Positions 8,493 through 17,447 of a stretch of DNA of 64,000 bases are shown piece after piece. Under the pieces are notes generated by a model. The model made no database searches. It was given only the letters and a program-made list of their open reading frames with translations, and was not told the origin of the DNA. The stretch comes from Streptomyces peucetius. Its GTDB lineage: Bacteria > Actinomycetota > Actinomycetes > Streptomycetales > Streptomycetaceae. The position numbers and the translations under genes are program-made. The stretch lies in assembly GCF_025854275.1 (NCBI RefSeq), contig NZ_CP107567.1:3968001-4032000 (forward strand). The letters run 5' to 3'. The first letter of the stretch is position 1, and every line of letters begins with the position of its first letter.

Positions 8493-9397
8493 AGCCCGAC
8501 CTTTCGGTAGCGGCGCATGAGGACGCCGTACGAACCGGCGACGAGCGCGAGGACGACGAGCAGATAGACCACGCCGGCACCGGTGCCCGGGCCCTCGCCG
8601 CCGGGGAAGGCCGAGGTGGCGCCGAGGAAGGCGGTCTGCACCCCGTCGACGAGCGTGACCGGGGAGAACAGGCCAAGCCACTGGATGGCACCGGGCGAGC
8701 CGGTCTCCCAGGCGATGGCCTGGACGGTGGAGACCGCGCCGTAGGTGATGGTCATGGTCGCGATGACCGCTGCGACGCCGAAGCCGCGTCGCGGTGTGAA
8801 CGCGGCAAGGACGAGCCCGATGCCGCCGAAGAGGACGGACAGCAGCGCCACCGACACCATGCCCTGCGCGAAGCCCTTCGTCTGGTCGGCGAAGTCGAAC
8901 TCGGCCAGCATCGCGCCGAGATAGAGGATCACCAGCGGTGTCGCCGTCAGCAGGAAGACGGCGGACGCCATGGCCGCGAACTTGGCGAGGACGTAGTCGG
9001 CGCGTTCGATGGGCCGGGAGAAGTACAGCGGCACGGATTTGAACCGCAGGTCGCGGGAGACCGACTGCGGCGCCTGCGCCGCCAGGAACAGGGCGATCAG
9101 CGCCTGCATGACGATCGCGTACCGCGTGTACTTCAGCGGCAGGTCGGTCATGTTGGGCGTGGCGACCGCCACGGCCACGATGATCGCCGCGACCAGGCAC
9201 ATGATGCCGAGCAGGATCATCGGCAGCACCTTGGACTTGGCCGAGCGGCCGAGTCCGTAGGCGCCGCGCAGCGACTGCGAGTAGAGGGAGCGGCGCGCGT
9301 AGGCGCGGCCGAGGCGGGGCCCGTCGTAGTGGCGGTACCCGATGTTGTGGATCCGCGTCGCCTCCGGCGTCCGGCCGTCGTGCGTGTGGGTGCTCAT
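8489..9397 (-). CDS. ABC-2 type transporter permease
   Basis: The 302-residue membrane protein has a long polar N-terminus (about 55 residues, HNIGYRHYDGPRLGRAYARR) and then six predicted membrane helices. The loop SRDLRFKSVPLYFSRPIERADYV is characteristic of this permease class. The start overlaps the upstream ATPase stop by 4 bp and its own stop overlaps the next ATPase start by 4 bp, so three genes are translationally coupled. The substrate is unknown. Confidence 0.88.
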   Translation of the reverse strand: MSTHTHDGRTPEATRIHNIGYRHYDGPRLGRAYARRSLYSQSLRGAYGLGRSAKSKVLPMILLGIMCLVAAIIVAVAVATPNMTDLPLKYTRYAIVMQALIALFLAAQAPQSVSRDLRFKSVPLYFSRPIERADYVLAKFAAMASAVFLLTATPLVILYLGAMLAEFDFADQTKGFAQGMVSVALLSVLFGGIGLVLAAFTPRRGFGVAAVIATMTITYGAVSTVQAIAWETGSPGAIQWLGLFSPVTLVDGVQTAFLGATSAFPGGEGPGTGAGVVYLLVVLALVAGSYGVLMRRYRKVGL

Positions 9398-10362
9398 GTG
9401 GCCTGCGCCTCCATGGTCCGGGCGGCCTCGGGGCGGAAGACCTCCGCGATGTGGTGGCGCCGCTGTTCCATCCGTACGAGGCCGATACCGAGGTCGGCGA
9501 CGGCGTCCCGCACGATGTCGTACGTCTCGTCGCCGGTCGCCTCCAGCAGCAGGATGTGGCCGGCGCCGGGCAGACCGTCCTCCGTGCGCTCGTGGAGTTG
9601 CAGCCCGGCGGCGACGAGTGCCGCCCGGAGGGCGGCCGTGCCGTCGGGGTGGGTGTCGGAGTCGGTGACCTCGACGGCGAGCGTCGTGGTGGTCTGGGTG
9701 AAGTCCGTGGTGGAGCTGGAGCGCAGCAGCGTCCCGCCGTCGATGACGACGACGTGGTCGCAGGTGCGCTCGAGCTCGCCGAGGAGGTGGGAGGTGACCA
9801 GGACCGAGATACCGAAGTCGGTGTGGACCCGCCGGATCAGGCCGAGCATCTCGTCGCGGCCGACCGGGTCGAGCCCGTTGGTCGGCTCGTCGAGAAGGAC
9901 CAGGCGCGGGTCGTGGACCAGCGCCTGGGCGAGCTTGACGCGCTGCTTCATGCCGGTCGAGTAGCCCCCGATGGGGCGGTACCGCTCCTCGTACAGGCCG
10001 ACGTGGCGCAGGGTGTCCGCGGTGCGTTCGCGCGCGGCGGTCGGCGGGAGGCCGGACATGCGTGCCATGTGGACGACGAACTCGGTGGCCGATACGTCGG
10101 GCGGCAGGCAGTCGTGCTCGGGCATGTACCCGACCCGCTCACGGATCTCGGCGCCTTTGGTGGCGACGTCGAGGCCGAGCACGGCGGCGCGGCCCTCCGT
10201 GGCGGGGGACAGTCCCAGCAGAATCTTGATCAACGTGGACTTGCCGGCTCCGTTGGCGCCCACCAGGCCGGTCACACCGGGGCCGATGTCCAACGAGAGC
10301 CGGTCAAGCGCGGTCACCCTGGGGAACCGCTTGCTCAGGCTTTCGGTCGCGATCACAGTCAC
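9394..10362 (-). CDS. ABC transporter ATP-binding protein
   Basis: First gene of the four-gene ABC operon. The 322-residue protein has Walker A (GANGAGKST, about residue 37), the signature YSTGMKQRVKLAQAL, Walker B (LVLLDEPTNGLDP) and the switch His in TSHLLGELE. The C-terminal 100 residues form an accessory domain. It resembles the other ATPase of the operon in its nucleotide-binding half, suggesting an old duplication of an ATPase-permease pair. Confidence 0.92.
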   Translation of the reverse strand: MTVIATESLSKRFPRVTALDRLSLDIGPGVTGLVGANGAGKSTLIKILLGLSPATEGRAAVLGLDVATKGAEIRERVGYMPEHDCLPPDVSATEFVVHMARMSGLPPTAARERTADTLRHVGLYEERYRPIGGYSTGMKQRVKLAQALVHDPRLVLLDEPTNGLDPVGRDEMLGLIRRVHTDFGISVLVTSHLLGELERTCDHVVVIDGGTLLRSSSTTDFTQTTTTLAVEVTDSDTHPDGTAALRAALVAAGLQLHERTEDGLPGAGHILLLEATGDETYDIVRDAVADLGIGLVRMEQRRHHIAEVFRPEAARTMEAQAT

Positions 10363-10389
10363 GTTTCGAAGGTAGTGGTGCGCGACACA

Positions 10390-10401
10390 GCTGACGTCAG
10401 C
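10390..10401. promoter_or_regulatory. 12-bp palindrome upstream of the ABC operon
   Basis: GCTGACGTCAGC is a perfect palindrome 28 bp upstream of the first ABC gene, in the gap before the divergent fusion gene. It could be an operator; no cognate regulator is adjacent. Confidence 0.3.
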
Positions 10402-10606
10402 CTCGCGGCTCTATCCGTCTCCGACTCAAGAGGTACGGGCCCGTAGGGGCTGTCCGACCGAAGTGGAACCCGGCGCTCGGCCGGACGCACCGCGGATTCC
10501 GGTAATGCACGGCCGGCCGGGGTTGTGCACAGCTCTTGACGCAGCCGCCGTTCATTGTCACATTCATCGATGTCAGTTACGGCTCGTGTCGCACAGGGGA
10601 CGGACG

Positions 10607-12406
10607 GTGGATGGACCGGTGAGCGTGCGAGGACTGTCGGGGGCGCGGGAGCGCCGGATCCGCACGGGAGGCATCGAGCTGTGCGTCGCCGAACTGGGCG
10701 ACGCGGCACGGCCGACCGTGGTGCTGGTCCACGGCTACCCGGACAGCAAGGAGGTCTGGTCCGAGGTCGCGGCCCGCCTCGCCGAACGCTTCCACGTGGT
10801 GCTGTACGACGTCCGGGGCCACGGCCGCTCCACGGCGCCGAAGCCGCTGCGCGGGGGCTTCACGCTGGAGAAGCTGACGGACGACTTCCTGACCGTCGCC
10901 GACGCGGTGAGCCCGGACCGGCCGGTACACCTGGTGGGGCACGACTGGGGGTCCGTGCAGTGCTGGGAGTTCGCCACCGTCGGACGCACCGAGGGCCGCA
11001 TCGCGTCGTTCACCTCCATGTCGGGACCGTCCCTGGACCACTTCGGTCACTGGATCAAGCGACGGATGAGCCGCCCCACGCCGCGCAGGTTGGGGCAGTT
11101 GCTGGGTCAGGGCGCCAAGTCCTGGTACGTGTACATGCTCCACACACCGGTGCTCCCGGAACTCGCCTGGCGCGGCCCGCTGGGCAAGCTCTGGCCGAGG
11201 ATCCTCCAGCGGGTGGAGAAGGTCCCGGCCGACGACTACCCGACGGCCTCGCTGCCGCAGGACGCGGCCCACGGTGCCTGGCTCTACCGGGACAACGTCA
11301 GGGCCCGGCTGCGCCGTCCGCGTACCGACGCCCATGCGCACGTCCCGGTCCAGCTGATCACGCCGACCGGCGACGCCTTCCTCTCCGAGCGGCTCCACGA
11401 CGACCTCGGTGCGTGGGTGCCGCGGCTCACCCGGCGCACGCTGGACGCCAAGCACTGGGTGCCCCGCACCCGGCCCGACCAACTGGCGCTGTGGATCGCC
11501 GGGTTCGTCGACGCCCATGAGGAAGGGCCCGCGCGTCACGCCGGTGCGACGACGGCGGCCGAGCCCCGACGCCGCCCGTTCGAGGAGCGGTTCGGCGGCC
11601 GGCTGGTCCTGGTGACGGGCGCGGCGAGCGGCATCGGCCGCGCCACGGCGCTGGCCTTCGCCGAGGCGGGAGCCCGGGTCGTGGCCGTGGACCGTGACGC
11701 GCAGGGCGCGGTGAGGACCGCCGAGTCGGCGCGGCTCGCGGGTGCCGCGGCGGCCTGGGCCGAGACGGTGGACGTCAGCGACGAGCAGGCCGTGGAGAAG
11801 CTCGCACAGAAGGTCACCACCGAGTACGGGACGGTCGACGTGCTCGTCAACAATGCCGGCATCGGCCTTTCCGGTCCGTTCCTGGCCACGACGTCGGACG
11901 ACTGGCGCCAGGTGCTCGACGTCAATCTGTGGGGCGTGATCCACGGCTGCCGTATCTTCGGCGGCCGGATGGCCGAGCGCGGCCAGGGCGGCCACATCGT
12001 CAACGTCGCTTCCGCCGCCGCCTACTTGCCGACCCGGACGCTGCCCGCGTACAGCACCTCGAAGGCGGCGGTGCTGATGCTCAGCGAATGTCTGCGCGCC
12101 GAACTGGCCGGCCGGGACATCGGCGTCAGCGCCGTGTGCCCGGGCATCGTCAACACCAACATCACCGCCACCGCCCGCTTCGCCGGAGTGGACGAGATCG
12201 AGGAGAAGCGCCGCCAGAAGAAGTCGGCGCGGCTGTACGGGTTGCGCAACTACCCTCCGGAGAAGGTCGCGGAGGCGATCCTGCGGGCAGTGGCACGCAA
12301 CCAGGCGGTCGTGCCGGTCACCCCGGAGTCACGCGGCGCCCGCGTCCTGTCCCGCCTCGCTCCCGGTGTGCTGCGGGCGTTCGCCAGGATCGAGCCACGG
12401 CTGTGA
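10607..12406 (+). CDS. Alpha/beta hydrolase fused to a short-chain dehydrogenase
   Basis: One continuous 599-residue protein. Residues about 1-300 are an alpha/beta hydrolase: VLVHGYPDSKEVW oxyanion region, GHDWGS nucleophile elbow where Asp replaces Ser as in epoxide hydrolases and dehalogenases, and a late His (KHWVP). A linker leads to a classical SDR: Rossmann motif VTGAASGIGRA, NNAGIG, catalytic Ser in NVASAAAY, and YSTSK. A single enzyme coupling ester or epoxide hydrolysis with a redox step is plausible, but the substrate is unknown. I chose GTG 10607 because AGGGGA lies 6 nt upstream; the frame is open further left. A MerR gene follows after 34 bp. Confidence 0.88.
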   Translation: MDGPVSVRGLSGARERRIRTGGIELCVAELGDAARPTVVLVHGYPDSKEVWSEVAARLAERFHVVLYDVRGHGRSTAPKPLRGGFTLEKLTDDFLTVADAVSPDRPVHLVGHDWGSVQCWEFATVGRTEGRIASFTSMSGPSLDHFGHWIKRRMSRPTPRRLGQLLGQGAKSWYVYMLHTPVLPELAWRGPLGKLWPRILQRVEKVPADDYPTASLPQDAAHGAWLYRDNVRARLRRPRTDAHAHVPVQLITPTGDAFLSERLHDDLGAWVPRLTRRTLDAKHWVPRTRPDQLALWIAGFVDAHEEGPARHAGATTAAEPRRRPFEERFGGRLVLVTGAASGIGRATALAFAEAGARVVAVDRDAQGAVRTAESARLAGAAAAWAETVDVSDEQAVEKLAQKVTTEYGTVDVLVNNAGIGLSGPFLATTSDDWRQVLDVNLWGVIHGCRIFGGRMAERGQGGHIVNVASAAAYLPTRTLPAYSTSKAAVLMLSECLRAELAGRDIGVSAVCPGIVNTNITATARFAGVDEIEEKRRQKKSARLYGLRNYPPEKVAEAILRAVARNQAVVPVTPESRGARVLSRLAPGVLRAFARIEPRL

Positions 12407-12440
12407 GCCGTGCGGCGGGCCGTCGTTGAGGGAGTCAAGC

Positions 12441-13382
12441 ATGTCGGAACAGTCGGCGGCCGAGTACCGGATCGAGGACCTGGCACACCGCAGCGGCGCC
12501 ACGGTCCGCACGATCCGCGCCTATCAGGACCGAGGGCTGCTGCCCACGCCCGCGCGGCGGGGGCGTTCCAACGTGTACGGCGCCGCCCATCTCACCCGCC
12601 TGCGGCAGATCGCGAACCTGCTCGACCGGGGCTACACACTGGCGTCCATCAAGGAGCTTCTGGAGGCCTGGGACACCGGTCGTGGCCTCGGCGGAGTGCT
12701 CGGCCTCGTCGCGGAGGTGCAGGGTCCCTGGACCGATGAGAAGGTCGACCGGATCTCCCGGCGGGAGCTGGAGCGCAGCTTCGGCGGCGCGACGGACGAG
12801 GACGCCGTCGCCGAGGCGGTGGAGCTCGGCGTGCTGGAGCCCGTACCCGGCGAGGAGGACGCATTCCTCGTGCCGAGCCCGCAGGAGCTGGCGGTGGCAC
12901 GGGAGTTGTATGCCGCAGGTGTCCCGCTGACCGCAGTCACCGGGCATCTCAGGGAGGTTCGGCAGCAGATCGAGCACATAGCCTCCCGCTTCCTCGAGTT
13001 CACGACGGAGCACGTGTTCGCCCGCTTTCTGGAGAACGGTCCTCCGACCGACGCCGACGCCGCGGAAGCGGCGGCCCTCGTCCGACGCCTGCGCCCTCTC
13101 GCGCAGCAGACGATCGACGCCGAACTGGCGCGGGCCATGCGGACGTTCGCCACGCTCCATCTGCAGCAGCACCTGCTTCCGGAGGGGCGGCCCCAGATGG
13201 AGAAGGGCACCGTCACCGTGGCGCTGCCACGCGCGACAACGGACGCTGTGGAACGCTTCGTTGGCCGCGCCAATGTCGCCGCCTTCGTGCATGCCGCCAC
13301 CGAACGCGAGTTGCACAGCCGGACATTGGATACTTTGACGGCAAACGCCGATGAAAAGAGCCAAGTTGGCCAAAGTGACTGA
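12441..13382 (+). CDS. MerR-family transcriptional regulator
   Basis: The 313-residue protein starts with a MerR winged helix (YRIEDLAHRSGATVRTIRAY at residues 8-27, then RGLLPTPARRGRSNVYGAAH). A dimerisation helix and a long C-terminal region of about 200 residues without recognisable effector cysteines follow. The ATG is preceded by GAGGGAG. It starts 34 bp after the hydrolase-SDR gene and may be co-transcribed with it and control it. Confidence 0.88.
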   Translation: MSEQSAAEYRIEDLAHRSGATVRTIRAYQDRGLLPTPARRGRSNVYGAAHLTRLRQIANLLDRGYTLASIKELLEAWDTGRGLGGVLGLVAEVQGPWTDEKVDRISRRELERSFGGATDEDAVAEAVELGVLEPVPGEEDAFLVPSPQELAVARELYAAGVPLTAVTGHLREVRQQIEHIASRFLEFTTEHVFARFLENGPPTDADAAEAAALVRRLRPLAQQTIDAELARAMRTFATLHLQQHLLPEGRPQMEKGTVTVALPRATTDAVERFVGRANVAAFVHAATERELHSRTLDTLTANADEKSQVGQSD

Positions 13383-13394
13383 TTCGGAAGGCTG

Positions 13395-13448
13395 TTGTCC
13401 ACAGGAACGTCAATTTCCCTGTGGATAAGACAAGTTGACTGTGGATCA
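13395..13448. promoter_or_regulatory. Cluster of three DnaA boxes upstream of kptA
   Basis: TTGTCCACA (13395-13403, plus), TGTGGATAA (13420-13428, minus) and TGTGGATCA (13440-13448, minus, one mismatch) lie within 54 bp in the 127-bp gap between the MerR and kptA genes. Confidence 0.6.
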
Positions 13449-13509
13449 AACATCCGAGGCAAAATCATTTGAGTGGCGTCGCCGACATCCGTCCGGGCAC
13501 GCTGGTCGC

Positions 13510-14091
13510 ATGAACGCAGGCCCCGCCCACCCGAACTCTGACGAGAGACGCACCGTCAGAGTGTCGAAGTACCTCTCCAAGCATCTGCGTCACCAACCGG
13601 ACCGCATCGGCATCACCCTCGACGAAGGCGGCTGGGTCGAGATCGACGAGCTGATGCGTGCCGCGGCCGAACACGGCTTCCGCTTCACCCGCGCCGAACT
13701 CGACCACGTCGTGGCGGCCAACGACAAGCGGCGCTTCGCGATCGACGGCACCCGCATCCGCGCCAACCAGGGGCACACCGTCGGCGTCGACCTCGGCCTG
13801 CCCCCCGCGGAGCCGCCGGAGTACCTGTACCACGGAACCGTGGCGCGCAGCCTCGACGCCATCCGCTCCGAGGGCCTGCGCCCCATGACCCGCCACGACG
13901 TCCACCTGTCGCCCGACCGCGAGACGGCCACATGCGTCGGCGCCCGTCGCGGCCGCCCCGTCGTCCTGTCCCTCCACGCGGGCGCGATGCACCGGGCCGG
14001 CCACGTCTTCCGGGTCAGCGCCAACGGCGTATGGCTCACCGCCTCCGTACCCCCGCGGTACATCCGGTTCCCGGGCCACCGGGACACCTGA
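13510..14091 (+). CDS. kptA: RNA 2'-phosphotransferase (KptA/Tpt1)
   Basis: The 193-residue protein has the family core motifs: KYLSKHLRHQP near residue 18 with the catalytic His/Arg, then YLYHGT near residue 109 and VHLSPDRETA near residue 134. Tpt1 enzymes move an internal 2'-phosphate from RNA to NAD. In eukaryotes this completes tRNA splicing; the bacterial role is uncertain. I chose ATG 13510 by homology, because the frame extends left into DnaA-box sequence. No RNA ligase is nearby. Confidence 0.92.
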   Translation: MNAGPAHPNSDERRTVRVSKYLSKHLRHQPDRIGITLDEGGWVEIDELMRAAAEHGFRFTRAELDHVVAANDKRRFAIDGTRIRANQGHTVGVDLGLPPAEPPEYLYHGTVARSLDAIRSEGLRPMTRHDVHLSPDRETATCVGARRGRPVVLSLHAGAMHRAGHVFRVSANGVWLTASVPPRYIRFPGHRDT

Positions 14092-14151
14092 GCCCGCACA
14101 CCCGTGGCCGGGCGGGCCGGGCGGGCCGGTGCACCCGGTGCACCCGGTGCG
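14092..14151. repeat. Short tandem repeats between convergent genes
   Basis: The gap between kptA and the LLM oxidoreductase holds GGGCGGGCC repeated twice and then CCGGTGCAC-type units repeated three times (about 14113-14151). Confidence 0.5.
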
Positions 14152-15051
14152 TCAGGCGCCCAGCTGCGCCAGCGCCTCGGTCGCGATCCGCTCGAAGACC
14201 GCCTGGTCGGCGGCGAAGTCCGAGTCCGGAATCGGCGCGTGGACGACGATCTCGGTGAACCCGAGGTCGAAGTGCCGGCCCGCGAAGTCCACGAAGGCGT
14301 CCAGCGACTCGATCGGACGGCCCCCGTCGGGGGTGAAACCGGTCAGCAGCACCTTGTCCAGCCCGGACATGTTCCGGCCCGTGTCGGCGCAGGCCTTGGC
14401 CAGCTTGCCGATCTGCCCGCGCAGAGCCTCGCGCGACTGCTCCGGAGTGCCCGTCTCGAACAGCTTCGGGTCCCCGGTTGTCACCCAGGCCTGCCCGTAC
14501 CGGGCCGCGAGCCTCAGCCCCCGCGGGCCGGTCGCGGCGACGGCGAACGGCAGCCGCGGCCGCTGCACGCACCCGGGGATGTTCCGCGCCTGATCCGCCG
14601 AGTAGAAGGCGCCCTCGTGCGTCACTGAGTCCTCGGTCAGCAGCCGGTCGAGCAGGGGCACGAACTCGGCCAAGCGGTCCGCCCGTTCCCGCGGCGTCCA
14701 GGGCTCCTGCCCCAGCGCGGTGGCGTCGAAGCCCGTGCCGCCCGCGCCGATGCCCAGCGTGAACCGCCCGCCGGAGATGTCGTCCAGCGAGATCAGCTCC
14801 TTGGCCAGCGTCACCGGGTGCCGGAAGTTCGGCGAGGTGACCAGCGTGCCGAGCCGCAGCCGCTCGGTCGCCGCGGCGGCGGCCGTCAGCGTCGGCACGG
14901 CGCCGTACCAGGGGCCGTCGCGGAAGGTCCGCCACGAGAGGTGGTCGTACGTGTACGCGGTGTGGAAGCCGAGCTGCTCGGCGCGCAGCCACTCGTCACG
15001 GCCACCGCTGTGCCACGGGCGGACGGGAAGTATCACAGTGCTCAGACGCAT
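14152..15051 (-). CDS. LLM-class F420-dependent oxidoreductase
   Basis: The 299-residue TIM-barrel protein has the luciferase-like pattern: an early strand (LSTVILPVRPW), EQLGFHTAYTYDHLSWR, the RLRLGTLVTSPNFRHPVTLA block at about residue 62, and GIGAGGTGFDA at about residue 101. In actinobacteria this class usually uses F420 and reduces or oxidises small organic substrates. It stands alone, convergent with kptA and divergent from the HAD gene. The substrate is unknown. Confidence 0.85.
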   Translation of the reverse strand: MRLSTVILPVRPWHSGGRDEWLRAEQLGFHTAYTYDHLSWRTFRDGPWYGAVPTLTAAAAATERLRLGTLVTSPNFRHPVTLAKELISLDDISGGRFTLGIGAGGTGFDATALGQEPWTPRERADRLAEFVPLLDRLLTEDSVTHEGAFYSADQARNIPGCVQRPRLPFAVAATGPRGLRLAARYGQAWVTTGDPKLFETGTPEQSREALRGQIGKLAKACADTGRNMSGLDKVLLTGFTPDGGRPIESLDAFVDFAGRHFDLGFTEIVVHAPIPDSDFAADQAVFERIATEALAQLGA

Positions 15052-15147
15052 GCCGTCGAGCGTACGCGGCGGGCCCGCCCTCCCCGTGGCCCACTCAGAT
15101 GTGCGCCCTCCCGCACGCCCGTGCAGCCGGTACGGGAGAATGCATCT

Positions 15148-16017
15148 GTGACCTCAGCTACCGATCCCCGCCGCCTGCCCGCCACCACACCCCGGCTGAT
15201 CGCCACCGACCTCGACGGCACTCTGCTGCGGGACGACAAATCGGTCTCCGAGCGGACGATCGCCGCACTCGCCGCCGCTGAAGCGGCAGGGATCGAGGTC
15301 TTCTTCGTCACCGGCAGGCCGGCGCGCTGGATGGACGTCGTCAGCGACCACGTCCACGGCCACGGCCTGGCCATCTGCGCGAACGGCGCCGCGGTGGTCG
15401 ACCTGCACGCCGGCGGCAGGATCCTTGAGGTCCGCGAGCTGCCCCGGGCCACGGCCATGGACGTCGTACGGACGCTGCGCGCCGCCGCCCCCGGCACCTC
15501 GTTCGCGGTCGAACTCACCACCGGCATCCACTACGAGCCCGAGTACCCGCCCTTCCACCTCGACCCCGGGGCCACCGTCGCCACGGCCGAGAAGCTGCTC
15601 CACGAGGCGCAGCCGGGCGAGGGCGCTCCGGTGATCAAGCTCCTCGCCCACCACCCGGAGCTGACGCCCGACGGCTTCCTCACCCTGGCGCGTACGGCGG
15701 CGGGCGAGCTGGCGTCGTTCACCCGCTCCAGCCCGACGGCACTGCTGGAGGTCAGCGGCCTGGGCGTGAGCAAGGCGAGCACCCTCGCGCTGTGCTGCGC
15801 GCAGCGCGGAATCTCCTCCGACGAAGTGGTCGCCTTCGGCGACATGCCGAACGACGTGGAGATGCTGACCTGGGCCGGCACGTCCTACGCGATGGGCAAC
15901 GCGCACCCCGATGTGATCGCCGCGGCGTCCGGGCGGACGGTCGCCAACAACGACGACGGCGTCGCGGTGGTCATCGAACAGATCCTCGCCCGTCACGAGA
16001 TGCAGCGGCGGCCCTGA
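15148..16017 (+). CDS. HAD-superfamily Cof-type phosphatase (paralogue)
   Basis: The 289-residue protein has motif I DLDGTLL near residue 20, VTGRPARW, and the C-terminal FGDMPNDVEML, with a type IIB cap. It is clearly related to the serS-linked phosphatase. I chose GTG 15148 because GGGAG lies 11 nt upstream; the open frame runs further left. It is monocistronic, with an M23 peptidase gene converging on it. The substrate is unknown. Confidence 0.87.
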   Translation: MTSATDPRRLPATTPRLIATDLDGTLLRDDKSVSERTIAALAAAEAAGIEVFFVTGRPARWMDVVSDHVHGHGLAICANGAAVVDLHAGGRILEVRELPRATAMDVVRTLRAAAPGTSFAVELTTGIHYEPEYPPFHLDPGATVATAEKLLHEAQPGEGAPVIKLLAHHPELTPDGFLTLARTAAGELASFTRSSPTALLEVSGLGVSKASTLALCCAQRGISSDEVVAFGDMPNDVEMLTWAGTSYAMGNAHPDVIAAASGRTVANNDDGVAVVIEQILARHEMQRRP

Positions 16018-16118
16018 CGCACGGCGGCGGACGAGGGCAAGGACAAAGGCAGGGCGGGACAGGGCGAGGCCGGCTGTGGCGGGGCGGCACGCCAGGGCGA
16101 GGGCTCGAAGGCCGCGCC

Positions 16119-17201
16119 TCAGAGATTCACACCGCGCTCGCGCAGCCAGGCCGCCGGATCCACCCCCGACCCCAGATGAGGCGTGAGCCGCACCTCGAAG
16201 TGCAGGTGCGGCCCCGTCGAGTTGCCGGTCGTACCCGCCTGCCCGATCCACTGGCCGGTGGCCACCTTCTCGCCCTGGTCGACGGCGACGCCCGCCAGGT
16301 GCGCGTACTGCGAGTAGTAGCCGTCGGGGTGCTTCACCAGGACCTCGATGCCGAAGCCTCCGCCGCACGAGACCGAGGCGACCCGGCCCGCTCCGACGGC
16401 GCGCACCGGAGCGCCGATGTCCACGGCGAAGTCCTGGCCCGTGTGACGGCGCACCCACCGCTCGCCCACGCTGTCGAAGCCGGCGGACAGGGTGTAGTCC
16501 TCCACGGGCGCCACCCACTCCGCCCCCTTCGACGGGCCGCCCGGCTGCTCCAGGCGCACGGCCCCCGCGCATGTGCCGGAGGCGGCGCTGCGGTCCGCCT
16601 CCGCCTGCAGCTTCCACTGCGCCGTCTCCAGCTTGGTCTCGATCCCCCGCTTGACGGCCGCCAGCCGGCGGTTGCGTACGGCGAGCTCGTGCCACGCGGC
16701 CCGGGCGTCCCGCTCCGCGGCCGTGAGGCGTCGCTCCGCCGTCCTCTCCTTGTCGAGCAGCCTGCTCACGGCCTTCTCGGCCCGGCCGGCGACGTGGTAG
16801 CCGCGCAGCAGCGCGTCCGGGTCTTCGGCGAGCAGCAGACGTCCGGTGAGGGCGAGCGTGCCGCCCGTGCGGTACTGCTCGCGGGCGACGCCGCCGATGG
16901 TGTCGTGCACGGCGGCGAGGCGCTTCCGCTGCTGCGTCAGCCTGTCCTCGAGGCGGCCCGCCGTGATCCGCTGCCGGTCGGCCGCGCGCCTGCCCTTCTC
17001 GTACCGCTCGGTCGCCTCGGCCGCCTCCGCGTAGAGCCGCGCCACTTCGGCGCCGACGGGCGGCGGGCCGTCGTGCGCCGCTTCGGCACCGGCCGGCGGC
17101 GCCGGGTCGTCGCGCGCCGCGGCGGCATGGGCCGGTGTGCCGAGAAGCGCGCACAGCACCACCGGGACGATCAGCAACCGCTCTCGGTGTCTCAAGCACA
17201 T
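16119..17201 (-). CDS. Secreted M23-family peptidase with coiled-coil domain
   Basis: The 360-residue product starts MCLRHRERLLIVPVVLCALL, a Sec signal peptide ending near AHA. Residues about 50-230 are charged and helical with heptad character. The C-terminus is an M23 domain: HTGQDFAVDIGAPVRAV carries the HxxxD zinc ligands and HLHFE the second histidine. This layout matches cell-wall hydrolases or their EnvC/NlpD-like activators. I chose ATG 17201 so that the signal peptide is at the N-terminus; the open frame extends 53 codons upstream. Confidence 0.87.
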   Translation of the reverse strand: MCLRHRERLLIVPVVLCALLGTPAHAAAARDDPAPPAGAEAAHDGPPPVGAEVARLYAEAAEATERYEKGRRAADRQRITAGRLEDRLTQQRKRLAAVHDTIGGVAREQYRTGGTLALTGRLLLAEDPDALLRGYHVAGRAEKAVSRLLDKERTAERRLTAAERDARAAWHELAVRNRRLAAVKRGIETKLETAQWKLQAEADRSAASGTCAGAVRLEQPGGPSKGAEWVAPVEDYTLSAGFDSVGERWVRRHTGQDFAVDIGAPVRAVGAGRVASVSCGGGFGIEVLVKHPDGYYSQYAHLAGVAVDQGEKVATGQWIGQAGTTGNSTGPHLHFEVRLTPHLGSGVDPAAWLRERGVNL

Positions 17202-17447
17202 GCCGGGATCGTCGCCCTGAGGCGGCCCGATCCCGGGGACCGCCGAGGTGTCGTACGGCCGACTGGCCCAGCCGCAGCCGCACCCCGGGCGACAAGCGCC
17301 CCCGAGGGAGCCCGTCCGGATCAGGCCGTACGGGTTCGGCCGGCGACAGGGCGTAGTCACGCCGCACGCGGACCGGGCGCAGCACGCGCGGGAGCGTTGC
17401 CGGGCCCTTGGCCACCGGGACGCGGCCCGCTGCCGGGGAGGGCGGCC

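Noticed and set aside
15154..17415. 753-codon minus-strand frame
   Set aside because: It crosses antisense over the HAD gene and out of frame over the M23 gene; the composition is typical of a shadow frame.
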